A stretch of DNA of 64,000 nucleotides, from assembly GCA_037783415.1 (NCBI GenBank), contig JAZGTN010000044.1, forward strand, positions 3,481,501 to 3,545,500, written 5' to 3'. The stretch's first letter is position 1. Each line of letters opens with the position of its first letter. The stretch comes from Leptasterias polaris. Its lineage: Eukaryota > Echinodermata > Asteroidea > Forcipulatida > Asteriidae. Below are positions 23,501 to 34,424 of the stretch, piece by piece. A program made the position numbers and the translations under genes. The notes beneath the pieces are model-generated. The model was not told the DNA's origin and did not search any database. It saw only the letters and a program-made list of their open reading frames with translations.

Positions 23501-26500
23501 CAAGAGGTTAAAATGTTGTCATATTTTATACCTACTAAATTCGAGAAGCTAGTTTTAAAGCTTTTTGTCAGCCATTAAATCTAGAGCCTGAAGATTTAAA
23601 CACTTAGAATATTATTTGTCCTTGTTAGGTTGGTGATCAGTCGAGTGCTTCCTTCGGACAATGTTGCTTTCAAGAGGGTGACGTCAAGGTCACCATGGGG
23701 ACAGGAACTTTCTTAGTACTCAACACTGGAAGTAGACCTTGTCTTCCATGTTGTGGTAAGAAAGTTAAGCTCATCAAATTCCCGAATCACTTTCAATATG
23801 CGAGGAATCTTTAAAGATGTTCGGAACACCCATACCTTGTGGCTGAGCGGTTCAGTACACCGATTTCTTGGGCCGATTTCACAAAGAGCTAAGATCAATT
23901 TGAACAGTGTATCCATCTTAATTGCTAAGCAAAGTGTGATGTCACGATGACAACTCATCTTAAGATGAATCTTAGTGTTTCATGAAATTGAGCCCCGGTG
24001 TTGTCAGAGTGGGATAGGTTCCCTGTCATGGCACTAGTGCCCTTGAGCAAGACACTGTTGTGTAATGCATGTAAAAGCATGCAATACACTCCTCATTAAT
24101 AAAAAGGGGTTCGCCCCAGTACTGTGATTCTGGCATGGTTGGTTGCAGATTATTATCATTACCTGCTGCTGAACAAAAGATCATCAATTAATTTATTTTA
24201 TTTATTTTATTTATTTATTTATTGTTTATCCTGGGTAATCCATTCAGTAAGAAACACTCACTGATCCTGTGATCCATGGATCCCAGCTTACATAAAAACA
24301 GGCTCAAATAAGTACTTTACAAATAATACAAATATTTTTTGTCAAGGACTTAATAGGGTCTGTGTTTCCTGTCCCACTACCAGGAATAGATGTCTTTTGT
24401 TACTGGACTCATTCACCCGTAACTTTCTTGTATATTATAACTTGTACTTGGCTTGTCCTCTTCATTGCATCTGATGAAGTAGTTGTAGCTATGAAAGCTA
24501 AATGCAGTTTTTTTAATGTAATTAGTTACTCTGTAGGGGCTACCACTACCTTCCTTGCTTTATTTATCAGACTCTAACACAGCTATATGTTATTGTCTAC
24601 CTGCAACCTGCAAGTTTAAGATCAGATCATAGACTGAAAAATGTTTTTTCAAGAAATAGTAAATAACAGTGTTTCGTTTTGTCAGGGTTTTTTAATTGCA
24701 CTTATTTCGTGTCGATTCGAGAGATCAAAATAAAAAATGTGTTTCAAGCTTGAAATATTTTGAGACTGAAATGTTTGAAAGTGACTGGGAGAAGTATCTT
24801 CATGTATGCACTATCTGTGTTTTTTCTGGTCTTTACCAATTATGCATTGTACCGGTGAACACGATTTATCTGGTTTTTATTTATTTTTTATTTTTATTTT
24901 TTTTTCAAGGAGTGTATCCCATCATTGGTTGGAAGTTAGGCAAGGAGTTGGTTTATCTGCTGGAGTGTAATGATTCTGATGCAGGGACCGTCATTGAGTG
25001 GAGTTTAAAAATGGGTAAGAATTCGTCGCTTGTACCACGAAGTTACTTATCTTGTCCACACCCCCCAAAAAAAACTGTTTGCGAAAAATTGTGATTGAAG
25101 TTGCACTGTTTTTCAAATGGATGTTTCGAAGTCTGCTTAATATTTTTATCTTATATTTTGCTGACTGCTTTTATTTTAATTAATAATTAATTCCTAAACA
25201 CTAATATTACTTTGTGAAAATGAAGAAAAACCTTGTGTAGGGTAATTGGACAAACGTACCACCTGAGCACGTGGTGTGATATTTATATTTACAATTAAAA
25301 TCAGGCGTGTGATTTCTTAGGTTTTTGTTCAGGATTTGCTAAAGCCTTTAGCCTTCTTGAAATAAGTAAACCCATCGCCAAAGGGAGAAAACAAAATACT
25401 CCGCATTGTGTCCAAACCTGTATTTTTGTATTTCTGGTGATGCACACAAAGTCTGCAAACGTCCTGAACTGTAACATCTGGGCGGTTCTGGGTCTCCAAT
25501 AAGGGGTATTCAAGTCGTGTAAGCCATAGATAGGTTGCAATATGACGTAAGTCGGCCATCTTTACGGGCAATTTGGAACACACAGTCATGCGTTACGCGT
25601 GAGAACGGCGTGCAGCACGCGCACATTTCACAAAACTCATTGCGTGATTGGTTAGTGAATGACGCGGCTGCGTTAATAATTTGAGCGCTTGACGCGCCTG
25701 CAAGCCAAAATGCGATTTGCCCGTAAAGATGGCGTCTACTGGGAACTATCTATTTTCAGGAGTTTTCACCTTCGTCGAATCCGATTCCTGACACAAAAAA
25801 GTAACTTCAGTTTGTTCTAGTTTGCCACACATGATCGAAATTGTTTTTTGGGTTTTTTTTTGTTTTTTCTTTTCTTTGTTTGACTCTTTCATTCCTCAAA
25901 GGTTTTTATGAAGACCCCGGCAAATCAGTAGAGGTTGCTAACTCCGTGGAGGACTCGGGAGGGGTTTATTTCATCCCAGCGTTCCACGGCCTACAGGTAA
26001 GCCTCTGTATGCACAGATCAGGTTGGCTCAGTAGTTTCTTTCCACTTCTATGGACCCCGGTTCGAATCCCACCTCAGACCGGAGCCTTGCATGTGCATTG
26101 GGTTTTCAGTCCCTACCTGATTGCATAGGTTTTCCCCTATTTGGGGTTTTCCTTCCATATCTTGGGTGGTTGGGTTGGCTTAGTGGTAGCTCTCCCCGCC
26201 TTCCACCTCTAGGACCCCGGTTCGAATCCCTACAGGGGCACTATGTGGATTGGGTTTTCAGTCCATACATCATGACTGGGTGGGTTTTCCCTGGAATAAT
26301 CCTTTGGAGATTTCCTCTCACATCTAAAACTGAAACTTTCTTCCTTGTCTTCTCTCCATTGGGTTCTTGTCTAGCATAGTGAGTAAGCTCGCTTTTCTGA
26401 GAGGCCTGGGCTTCACAACCATAATAAATGAAATGAAACTGAACATTTCTTATTTCCTACGCATCCTGTCATTGGCGCTAATTGTGCTGTTGGATGTGTA

Positions 26501-29500
26501 ATAAAATAAACCAATCAATCTAATCTAAATATATATGGTAAAAAAAGTTTCAAACGGTGGAACTACCCATCACTGGAAAACTTGATTTTGATTAATATTC
26601 TGTTTTGTAATTTTGTCAAATTGCAGTTTGTTAGATTCATTGAACATATTTTTTTTCAATTGGCCTTATGTTTTGGTTTGTTTAAGTATACATGGTTGTT
26701 TTGTTCTATAGTGGAGTGTATTCACTACTTTTATGTGTTCTTATTCCTTTCCAGTCAGTCAAAAATCTGCATTTTGTAATTCTATGAATATTATTGAGGA
26801 CTTTGTGTTTAAAATGTTTCTCCCCACCCCCCCCCCAATTTTTGGATTTTAATTGTCAAGGCAATTGTGTTGTAATTATTAATTTGTGTTTGAAATTGAT
26901 GTTGCTTTACATGAATGTACTATTTGTATTTGTATTTTTTTATTCAATGGAAGACATTTGAAAATTAGTATATGACATAACAATGTTTGTTTTTTCCCCC
27001 CATTTTTTCCTCTTTCTTTTCTTCTTTTTTCTTTCTTTTTGCTTGTTTGCCCATAGGCACCAATCAATGATTTTAGTGCCTGCTGTTGTCTGATGGGGCT
27101 TAAGCCGTCAACGACTCCAGCCCACATAGCCAGAGCTGCCTTAGAATCAATCGCATTCAGGTAACCATTGATGTTTGGCTGGTCCCCTGTCCCTGATGAG
27201 TTTGTTGCGCATAAAGTGTTGAACTTTTAACAGTCTCCTGTCCATATTTGAACTGGTCCTCTCTATGACTGTATTAAATGAATGTATTGCACATGAAGTG
27301 TTCAGGTGACCATTGATTTTGACTGGTCCTCTGTATGACTGTATTAATGTATTTTGCCCATCAAGTGTTCAGGTGACCATTGATTTTTGACTGGTCCCCT
27401 GCCCTTGCCTGCATGTTTATCCTGTACTAAATTTGATTGTTCATATTGTCAGGTACAGTATGAATTTTGACATTATCTTATACAAAATGTAATGAGGATA
27501 ATTTTGCTTGACATTTCTTTGTTTCCTTTAAAAAAAAAATTAATAGCAATAAGATCAGGGATACAATGATATGTTTGTTGGTCTTACTGGCATACCAGTG
27601 ATGGTGAGCACTGTGTATACTCGGTGCTTTTCATTCCTAAAGATAAACTAAAGTTCCTCAGGGTCCTCTGGTGGGGTTCAAACCCCCTGCCTCCCCCCCG
27701 ATTAATATTCAACCTGCTTTTATTATGCTTGATATTTTTTACTGTGTTTATTTTATTATTGATTTTGAAAAAATGCCATCATATTCAACCTGCTATTATG
27801 ATGTGATATATTGTGTTGTGTATACTTTATTATTGATGTGGATTTTTTTAAATCTCATTCAACCTGATTTTATGATGTGATGCATTGTGTTGTGTATATT
27901 CTATTATTGATGTTGAAAAATTTCCATTATATTCAATCAACCTGCTTTTATAATGTGATGTATTGTATTGTATTGTGTTTATACAACATTATTGATGTGG
28001 AAAGATTTCCATCATATTCAACCTGCTTATATGATGTGATTTATTGTGTTCATACTGATGTGAACAAACTTCTATCATATTCAACCTGCTTTTATGATGT
28101 GATTTATTGTGTTCATACTGATGTGAACAAACTTCAATCATATTCAACCTGCTTTTATGATGTGATTTATTGTGTTCATACTGATGTGAACAAACTTCAA
28201 TCATTATTCAACCTGCTTTTATGATGTGATTTATTGTGTTCATATTGATGTGAAAAAACTTCAATCATATTCAACCTGCTTTTATGATGTGATTTATTGC
28301 GTTCATATTGATGTGAAAAAACTTCAATCATATTCAAACCTGCTTATATGATGTGATTTATTGTGTTCATATTGATGTGAACAAACTTCAATCATTATTC
28401 AACCTGCTTTTATGATGTGATTTATTGCGTTCATATTGATGTGAACAAACTTCAATCATTATTCAACCTGCTTTTATGATGTGATTTATTGCGTTCATAT
28501 TGATGTGAACAAACTTCAATCATTATTCAACCTGCTTATATGATGTGATTTATTGTGTTCATATTGATGTGAACAAACTTCAATCATATTCAAACCTGCT
28601 TTTATGATATGATGCTTGCTATCTTCTTTGTCATATTTCCATTTTTCCACTTATAGTATGCTTATTTATGTTTGCATAGTAATTTGACACTCATTCCTTA
28701 ATGTGATGTATTTCTATTGTTTTAATACGTTACTGATGTGAAATGACTAATCAAAGTGAATTTGTTTGTTTCAACAGGATTGAAATTGCCATGAAGATTT
28801 TTTTATTTATCTTCTTTTTTCTTTCTCCCCCCCCCCCCATTTTTACCCTAATACATTGGATATCAGCTGTGATTGTTTTTGTACTTTTGTAATTGTCGTT
28901 TTCATTCTAGTTTTTGGATTGTTGAGAACTCCCTGCGTGCCCTTGACATTGTCTTATGTTATTTATTACCAATCATTTATAAAAAGCTGTTTGAATCTTG
29001 TCTCTTTAAAAGTAGACTTTCCATAAAACACTTAACTCTATCTTGGGTGGTTTACTAGGATCCTTACTCACTCTAACAAAATCCAACATCATACAGTAAC
29101 TTAACATCTAAACTGTAGGACTCTGTCTAGACTTATGGGGATATGCATGTCTGATGTAAAGCATGATCAGTTTACTAGTGCAGTCCTCAGCCCAACAGAA
29201 TCAAACATAACTTGATATTGGATTCTGATGGGTTGGGATGGTTAGGCTTAATGCAGTTTTATAAAGGTGTTGAAATAATTTATTCGTTCAGTTGATTTTA
29301 ACTGATTTAATTGATTAATCCAATAATTAGGGGACACTTTTTGATAATAAAATAGTCGTTAAAACTATTGCATACTTACGTTTAATTACATTTCTTAAAC
29401 CTGTTTTTATGTATCTACAAACTAGAAACATGTACTTTATTGTTTTTCTGCACTCTTTGTCGTTAACAGGGTTGTTCAACTCTACAACGTTGCCAGGACT

Positions 29501-31371
29501 CAAAGTGATGCGAGACTCAGATCTATCATCAGGTAAAAACATCGCTCTAGATGAAGACAACTATTATTTTGAAATTTCGTAGTTCTGACATTCATATTAT
29601 AATTACAATTATTTTATGCTAAAGACAATATGCAACAGCTAACGGTCGTAAAATTAAACGATAAGTTTTGATCTTAAAGCTCACAGATTGTACAGTTCAT
29701 ACCACTACCGGTACAATCCTCCAGAGAAACATTTGAAAACTTAAAAGTCAAGAAAATAGCATATAGAGCACCATTGCTTAATTCGAGTGCCACAATCAAT
29801 TTAAAGATAGTATTCTGGATTTGTGGAGCTGACAAAGTAGTCGCAGACAGTGTTTATATTTTGTGTGATCAACCATATACATGAAAAAACAAACATGTGA
29901 AAATCTGTGCTTGATCCTTTGAAAAAATAGTGGAAAACCTGCACAATTTTCAGCATGTAATCACATTTTCCTTTTTCAACCGAAATCAGCTTTTAAGGTT
30001 TTCAGATACAGTTTTCTTAAATATGACTCCATTTCAGAGGGAAATATTTCACACACAAAACATTGATTTAAAGTATGAACTTCATAAAAACTAAGCTTTT
30101 ATACTATAATTAAACAGTTATGTTTTTTATCATTACCAATCCTCTACAACACCTTTAAGCCTGATTGTGTACAAAATCCCTGACAAATGTTTTCGCCTAA
30201 TGTGATACAAATTTATAGACTGTGTTTAGGAAAACTGATTTACTCAAATTTCCAAAAACCAATGCAATGATGTAAAGACAAATATAATTTCCTCAGATTC
30301 GATGGAGGGGTCAGCAATAATGACTTCATCCTCCAGCTGGTGTCCAGTTTACTTGTCCAGAAGATTGATCGACCGCAAAACCTGGATATGTCCTGTCTTG
30401 GTGCAGCCTTTCTTGCTGGGCTTGGAGCAGGTGAGACTGAGTCCCTTCTCAACCCCCACCCAAACTCCCTTCATCCCCGACTGTTGGTGCCAAAATCATC
30501 CCCTTTTGTGTATAGCGCCCCCTCTTGACAAGTAGCAGATCCAGGGTGTCGAGACGGTGGTGGAAATAGTTTTTTCAACCTCTCTTAATGATCGATACAT
30601 CTTTACTCAGTTTTTAAGGTAGGCATAAAGTTTGTTGTTTTAAAGCAGTAAAATGTGAATGTAATAGGCAAGGCATCATTTCAAGTGAATATTAAGAGTA
30701 TTGAATCACCAGAAAGTGAAACCTGTGACTTTAGTGTGTTTATTCTTTGACTTGAGCGTTGGATACTCTCTTTCTCGGATCATAGTCTCGCCACACAAAT
30801 ACGGATACAGAGGGCGCTTTTCAAAATGGCGACATAAACAAACTTAGGACCCTGGAATTCGGCAGGAACACTGACCTTTGATATAAAAACCTGGATATGT
30901 CCTGCCTTGGTGCAGCCTTTCTAGCTGGGCTTGGAGCAGGTGAGACTGAGTCCCTTCTCAACCCCCCTCCCAAACTCCCTTCATCCCTGAAGCAGGTGAG
31001 ACGGAGTCCTCTCTCAACCCACTCCTGAACAGACCCTTCCCATGAAATATACTCGTTACATTCACGCATGCGTACGGACACTTTTGGTTGGCAAACGCCA
31101 TAGAGATGTGCACTATTAAGCAGACGCACAAACGCGTCAGCATTACACACCCTGATCAGCCCAATACACAAGTTTTTGAGTATCCATATTAACATGAGTT
31201 TCATTTATCTTATTGTCATTGTCAGGTGTGTGGAAGAACAAAGAAGAGCTAGTCTCGCTGCGGGTCAGCCAGACGATCTTTGACCCTCTGCCGGCACTAG
31301 AAACTTATGAACCAATCTGTAAGGAGTGGATGAGGGCACTCAGAAGGTCACAAGGCTGGTATGTCACATGA
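11580..31371 (+). CDS. GK5: GK5, putative glycerol kinase 5, 17 exons, complete
   Basis: Exons: 11580-11687, 13232-13325, 14252-14327, 15015-15108, 15453-15542, 20292-20333, 20770-20845, 20964-21025, 21947-22020, 22456-22516, 23629-23755, 24910-25014, 25902-25996, 27057-27160, 29470-29532, 30297-30430, 31226-31371. They join in phase (1,551 nt, 516 residues; human GK5 is about 530) with GT-AG sites throughout. FGGY-family marks: phosphate-binding IDIGTTT at 11-17, [12 protein letters not shown] at 80-91, GDQSSA with the likely catalytic Asp262, MGTGTF at 282-287, DGGVSNN at 426-432, and DMSCLGAA at 454-461. The family phosphorylates polyols or sugars with ATP; GK5's own substrate is less settled than that of GK. 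Exon 2 has two acceptors six bases apart (13232 or 13238); the first gives the length that best matches human. No signal peptide is seen. Confidence 0.95.
12440..12852 (+). mobile_element. LINE 3' end (CR1/L2-like), in GK5 intron 1
   Basis: An open frame ending at the TAA at 12649-12651 encodes [18 protein letters not shown], then a conserved [10 protein letters not shown] segment. This is the typical C-terminal end of CR1/L2-type non-LTR retrotransposon polymerases. It is followed by a ~200-bp 3' UTR that ends in a TTA/ATT microsatellite (12831-12850), also typical of these elements. It is 5'-truncated and no stop or frameshift is seen in the retained part. Confidence 0.8.
13340..13615 (+). 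repeat. tRNA-derived SINE in GK5 intron 2
   Basis: The head has an A-box-like TGGCCAAGCGTTTAAGAGC and a B-box GGGTTCGAATCC at about 13412. The body then shows 'gtccttcggatgggacatg' and 'aatgcacagaaaagaacg', shared with other SINEs of the window. It starts just 3' of exon 2. Confidence 0.75.
14391..14885. repeat. 33-bp minisatellite in GK5 intron 3
   Basis: About 15 copies of a 33-bp unit built around 'ttccaggcctcgcaccaac'. It is regular to about 14765 and then degenerate. As 33 is divisible by three, the array reads as an 11-residue repeat ([11 protein letters not shown]) in one frame, but it lies between two well-supported GK5 exons and looks non-coding. Confidence 0.9.
16025..16220. mobile_element. 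Inverted-repeat element (MITE), GK5 intron 5
   Basis: Ends GGGTCCAATTTCATAGAGCT and, on the opposite strand, GGGCCCAATTTCATAGAGCT, continuing as inverted TGCTTAAGCAG segments. It is the same family as 7845-8127 but has a shorter and different interior. Confidence 0.8.
16447..20098. repeat. 38-bp minisatellite, about 96 copies, GK5 intron 5
   Basis: The unit is GGTTTCTGGGTGGAGATTCG followed by AGGACGGAGGATGTGGAG, 38 bp. Some units lack nine bases after GGACGGAG (29-bp units). The proximal part (16447 to about 18830) mostly carries GGATGT, and the distal part (about 18831-20010) almost purely GCATGT. Because 38 is not a multiple of three and the unit has few stops, very long frames stay open on both strands; these are artefacts of the repeat. 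The array fills most of a 4.75-kb intron between exons 5 and 6. Confidence 0.98.
20099..20220 (+). repeat. SINE body fragment abutting the minisatellite
   Basis: Reads 'tgtgtccttgagcaagatac', then 'agatgggacataatgctg', the shared SINE body order of this window. The head that would precede it is replaced by the 38-bp array, so the array may have grown inside or next to the SINE. Confidence 0.6.
21078..21243. mobile_element. Short inverted-repeat element in GK5 intron 8
   Basis: Starts with CAGGCCTGGAATTACAC and ends with AAATTCCAGGCCTG on the same strand, so the ends are inverted. The internal segment 'cttggccttggtgcccctt' recurs inverted at 21778-21846, and the 'tttgcaaaatgaaaatggcc' segment has a relative near 8168. 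Confidence 0.6.
21778..21846 (-). repeat. Fragment related to 21078-21243, opposite orientation
   Basis: The reverse complement reads 'aattacacagaggccatggc' then 'cttggcctttgtgcccctt', matching the left half of the element at 21078-21243 with several substitutions. Confidence 0.55.
22790..22870 (-). repeat. Probable tRNA-derived SINE head fragment
   Basis: On the minus strand 'gatgttggttcaaatctcgc' contains a B-box-like GGTTCAAATC. No convincing A-box or body is seen, so the call is weak. Confidence 0.35.
23040..23395 (-). mobile_element. Dispersed element copy A with hammerhead-like motif, GK5 intron 10
   Basis: About 340 bp that recur in inverted orientation at 32235-32580. Shared blocks are 'ggtttgtggtaacaccat', 'tttgttctttgagaactt', 'ctgccgcggagtaga' and 'aggaaatcggccggg'. 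At the end, on the minus strand, is a stem-loop between CTGACAA and GAAACGTT. I infer a Penelope-like retroelement terminal repeat, because hammerhead motifs are known in that class; no GIY-YIG or reverse-transcriptase frame is present here. Confidence 0.55.
23838..24150 (+). repeat. tRNA-derived SINE interrupted by a nested element
   Basis: The head begins with an A-box-like GTGGCTGAGCGGTTC, is interrupted from about 23866 to 23996, then resumes with 'gataggttccctgtcatgg' and 'tgcccttgagcaagacact'. The order of insertion can thus be read: SINE first, then the inverted-repeat element. Confidence 0.65.
23866..23996. mobile_element. Short inverted-repeat element nested in a SINE
   Basis: The left end is 'gggccgatttcacaaagagc' and the right end, inverted, is 'ggggctcaatttcatgaaac'; sub-terminal 'cttaagatgaatctt' is itself partly palindromic. 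It is related to, but distinct from, the GGGCCCAATTTCATAG family. Confidence 0.55.
25526..25753. mobile_element. 228-bp MITE, copy 1, GK5 intron 12
   Basis: Terminal inverted repeats start ATAGATAG and share CCATCTTTACGGGCAA internally in both arms. A near-identical copy lies at 50131-50360. The TA at each edge could be a TA target duplication of the Tc1/mariner type; this is inference. Confidence 0.8.
26005..26445 (+). repeat. tRNA-derived SINE with two tandem heads, GK5 intron 13
   Basis: Two heads in tandem: 'gttggctcagtagtttc' with B-box CGGTTCGAATCCC at about 26069, and 'gttggcttagtggtagc' with B-box CGGTTCGAATCCC at about 26218. Each is followed by 'gggttttcagtcc'. The tail ends in 'aataaatgaaatgaaactg'. 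Confidence 0.75.
27690..28610. repeat. 63-bp minisatellite in GK5 intron 14
   Basis: About 14 copies of a 63-64-bp A/T-rich unit containing 'tatgatgtgatttattgtgt' and 'ttcaacctgct'. It is degenerate before 28020 and highly regular after it. It has no coding signal on either strand. Confidence 0.9.
29805..30060 (+). repeat. Dispersed repeat, copy 1, GK5 intron 15
   Basis: Shares ordered blocks with 62805-63095, among them 'tttgtgtgatcaaccatata', 'gcacaattttcagcatgtaa' and 'caaccgaaatcagct'. The family is unidentified. Confidence 0.75.
30885..30990 (+). pseudogene. Partial duplicate of GK5 exon 16 with its donor site
   Basis: 30887-30939 repeats the last ~53 bases of exon 16 (the [18 protein letters not shown] codons), followed by the same GTGAGA donor and ~45 bases of intron 16. 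The retained exon part differs by two substitutions, both synonymous (TGT/TGC and CTT/CTA). It is preceded by 'gatataaaa', not by an acceptor, so it should not be spliced in. A third short echo of the donor region (about 30992-31015) follows at once. Confidence 0.8.
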
Positions 31372-31919
31372 GGGCAAAGTTCAAGTGGTTAAAGGTCAGA
31401 CAACTTGAACTCTCTACCGATTTTCATCCAGGCTGAAGTTGGTATACATTCCATATAAAGATGCACCATTTTAAAATTGTTTTCTCAAAAAATCATTGGG
31501 ATTGTTTTTGGTTTTGTTTTTGTTTTTTGGAAAATATAGAATATTGCAGAATATTTCGGACAAATAAGAAGTGAATATAAATGTATTAAGTACCTCATAC
31601 TTTGTGTTAAATGCTTCTGTTTTGCCATAGAAGTGTCATGAACGGAGTGAACAATCAGAAATTCATTTGCAGTATTTTGTTTACCGAAATGGGGGTAGGG
31701 GGGGGTCAGGCGACCTGTGTCGTGGTCGAGTGCGTTAAGTTTTAATTTGGTCGCTGGCCCAACAGATTTTAACACTCCTTTTACTATGGTAGCCATTATT
31801 CTGCCCTTTGTAAAATTTCTCACTGTTTTCTTTTAAATCTGCATGGCTGTAAGTGAGACTTACAGCCACAGGTTTTTGGTTTTTTGTGTGTTTTGTTTTG
31901 GGTTTTTTTTTGTGTGTTT

Positions 31920-31942
31920 TTTTTGGGGGGGGGGGGGGGGTT
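31920..31942. repeat. T/G homopolymer tract
   Basis: A T-rich stretch passes into a run of about 18 G. Such G/C runs recur in the window. Confidence 0.7.
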
Positions 31943-32234
31943 GGGGGTGGTTGTGTGTTGAATTCCAACTATTTTTTATTACAAAAAGTATATCACTGAT
32001 AATCATTTATCATAATTATGACATCAAAATTCGGAACAGTGTGACGTAATTGATGGTGCTATGTCGCATATTCAAATAATATCATGAAAGTTGAAAAATT
32101 GATACCTGTAGTTAGCTATCGCTCATGTAAATTGATTTTGGTTTAAGACGCTTATACCTACTGCAATCGTGAGGGCCGCCACCAACAATAAAAGGCCATT
32201 TCAGAATTAAGTGACTTTGGCTATAAATAGACCG

Positions 32235-32580
32235 ACATATCTCACTCTCTTCAATCCCCTGACGATCACTAGAGCGAGCTAGTCGAAATGTTAAGTCAAA
32301 TTAGGCAGTGAAGTTATTAACGAGAAGTCCCCTCGATCCACTAAGCGAAAGTAGTAGTCCCGGCCGATTTCCTACCTTCCGCCCAGGTAGTAGTTGAAAA
32401 GCAGGCAATTTTTTTTGCAGAACTGATAAGTCTCCCGAATTCTGAATAATCTCCTCCGCGGCAGTAGAATAAATAGCAAGACGAGTTCTCAAAGAACAAA
32501 ATCTAGCAAGTAGATACACAAATGGTGTTACCGCAAACCAAATATACATTGATTCCTCACCATACTATGCCTCAAATCCC
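32235..32580 (+). mobile_element. Dispersed element copy B with hammerhead-like motif
   Basis: Inverted copy of 23040-23395. On the plus strand it starts with CTGACGAT, a CACTAG/CTAGTC stem with AGCGAG loop, then GAAATGTT. It continues with 'cccggccgatttcctacc', 'ctccgcggcagtagaataaa' and 'gtgttaccgcaaaccaaata'. The stem I side is less well kept than in copy A. Confidence 0.55.
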
Positions 32581-34424
32581 ATATAAAGAATGTGACTTAA
32601 AAGTTCTCTGGCCACAGTCAATGACACCTCCTTGGGGTCAGTCCCCATCTGGTTTAGTTCCCCTAATGAGAGTTACTGCTCGTAAAAGAAAATACATTCC
32701 CATGGGTCACTCCATTGTGTTCCTTCTACAATTTGTTCTTTCTCTCCATGTACAGCAAAGTCAAGTTCATTTGATTGATTATATGCAATTTGTATTGAAA
32801 TGTAACTGTACAATACCTTTATATCGGGTGAAAGTCATTGTAGGTCTTAGAATTAAGTTCCTGTAGCGGTGAGGCCACTTGCCCTGCAGGGTGGGGGCAC
32901 TATCTTCAATTAGAACACCATAACGCCAATCAAAGCTCCGTAATCCGTAGCTTTCAAACTTAATTTTGTCTAGGAGCAACACACTAGAAACTGTAGCTTT
33001 TTTCCCGCAGATCCTAAATTTGTTTTTTTTACAAAGCTGAATTTTGTAACCTTTTTCTTCCAAGTACTTTTCTACATTAGTATTAGTCAACTTCAATAGC
33101 CTCGTAATTGTGTGAGACATAAGTTTATCGAGAATCGGTCTTTTTGTATAATCTATCGTATAATTTGGTTGCTTTTTGAAAAGAAAATTTTGAATGAGTG
33201 GTTTTGAAAGTATACCCATCATTTCAGTTTATACGAAATATGTGGGGGGTTTTTGTTCGTAATAATTATGGGCTTTAGGCTCATTGATGGATATTTTGAG
33301 TGGACATTTCAATGGAAACGGGGTTTGATTCATTTTTTTTTTTATATTTGATAATTTTGTATAATTATTAATTCAGCGCTACTTGTATGCAGAATTTGTA
33401 AGCGAACATAAAACTGAGGAGATTATGTATGTATATGTTGTTCGTATATTTCAAATTATGAAAACAGTACTGCAATATTTTAATATAACTGTAACATTTA
33501 ATATGTTTTAACATATTAATATGTTTTGTATTCAACCAAACAAATCTCATTTTTGAATTTATCTAACAAAATTTGTTATTAATAAATTATATACCAAGTG
33601 CTTAAGAATATTATCTATTAAGAGTTATATTATTTTTAATCCTTGTTCCGAATTGTGCGAATTTGATGGATTTGCACACCGTGTGCATCCAACTCAATGT
33701 AATGAAATCGAGACCGGAGCGAAAAGCAGTAGTGTGTGTATAATAATAGCAAAGACCCATCGCATGCAGCGTTCAGAACGGCTCGGTCCGACGACTAGGG
33801 AGGAATACCTGCGTGTCGGGGAAATCCTGAAGGGTGTCGTCGACCTCCCGGCTCCGCCAAAGACGTCGCTTTATTTATTTTTTTTGTTAAGGAGAACACA
33901 TGTTCTCCATTTAGTTGAACGGGTCCATGATTTTGAGCCACCGGTCACACAAACCTTTGTTTTGGTTTCACATTGTTTTAGTATCGCAGTTTTTAGTCGG
34001 ACTATCGTCGTCGTGTACACAGGTTTGCAACCTTAGTGGCCGCCGTAAACAAGAAATATGAAGTCATTTGTGGATTGAATGTTCACTTGAAAACATTCAA
34101 ACACATGCTTTTTGTACGTATCAAGTACTGGTATACCAACTGAGGATTTTACTATTGTTCTCCTCGTTATTGTGTGATGGTTGGATTTTGTTTTGATTTT
34201 TCCCCCCATTCTTGTATCAAACGAGAATGTGTGTGCGTCCTTTAATTGTAGCCCGACCCAATTGAATGAAGCCTCAAATTTGTACCTAGATTAGCCCCGA
34301 CCTATAGTAGTCCCAAACTTCTTCCCCTTTTGTTGATAGGTCACAGTTTGAATGCAGAGACGCAGACACACATACTTGTTGGGCGTGCGTCAACAAAATA
34401 CGTCTTACTGTCCACTATACAGCA

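Noticed and set aside
32779..33222. 147-residue minus-strand frame after element copy B
   Set aside because: No motif, no splice context and a composition typical of A/T-rich non-coding sequence; could be part of the element but nothing shows it.
33653..34036. 127-residue plus-strand frame
   Set aside because: No domain or homologue recognised; a chance frame in intergenic sequence.
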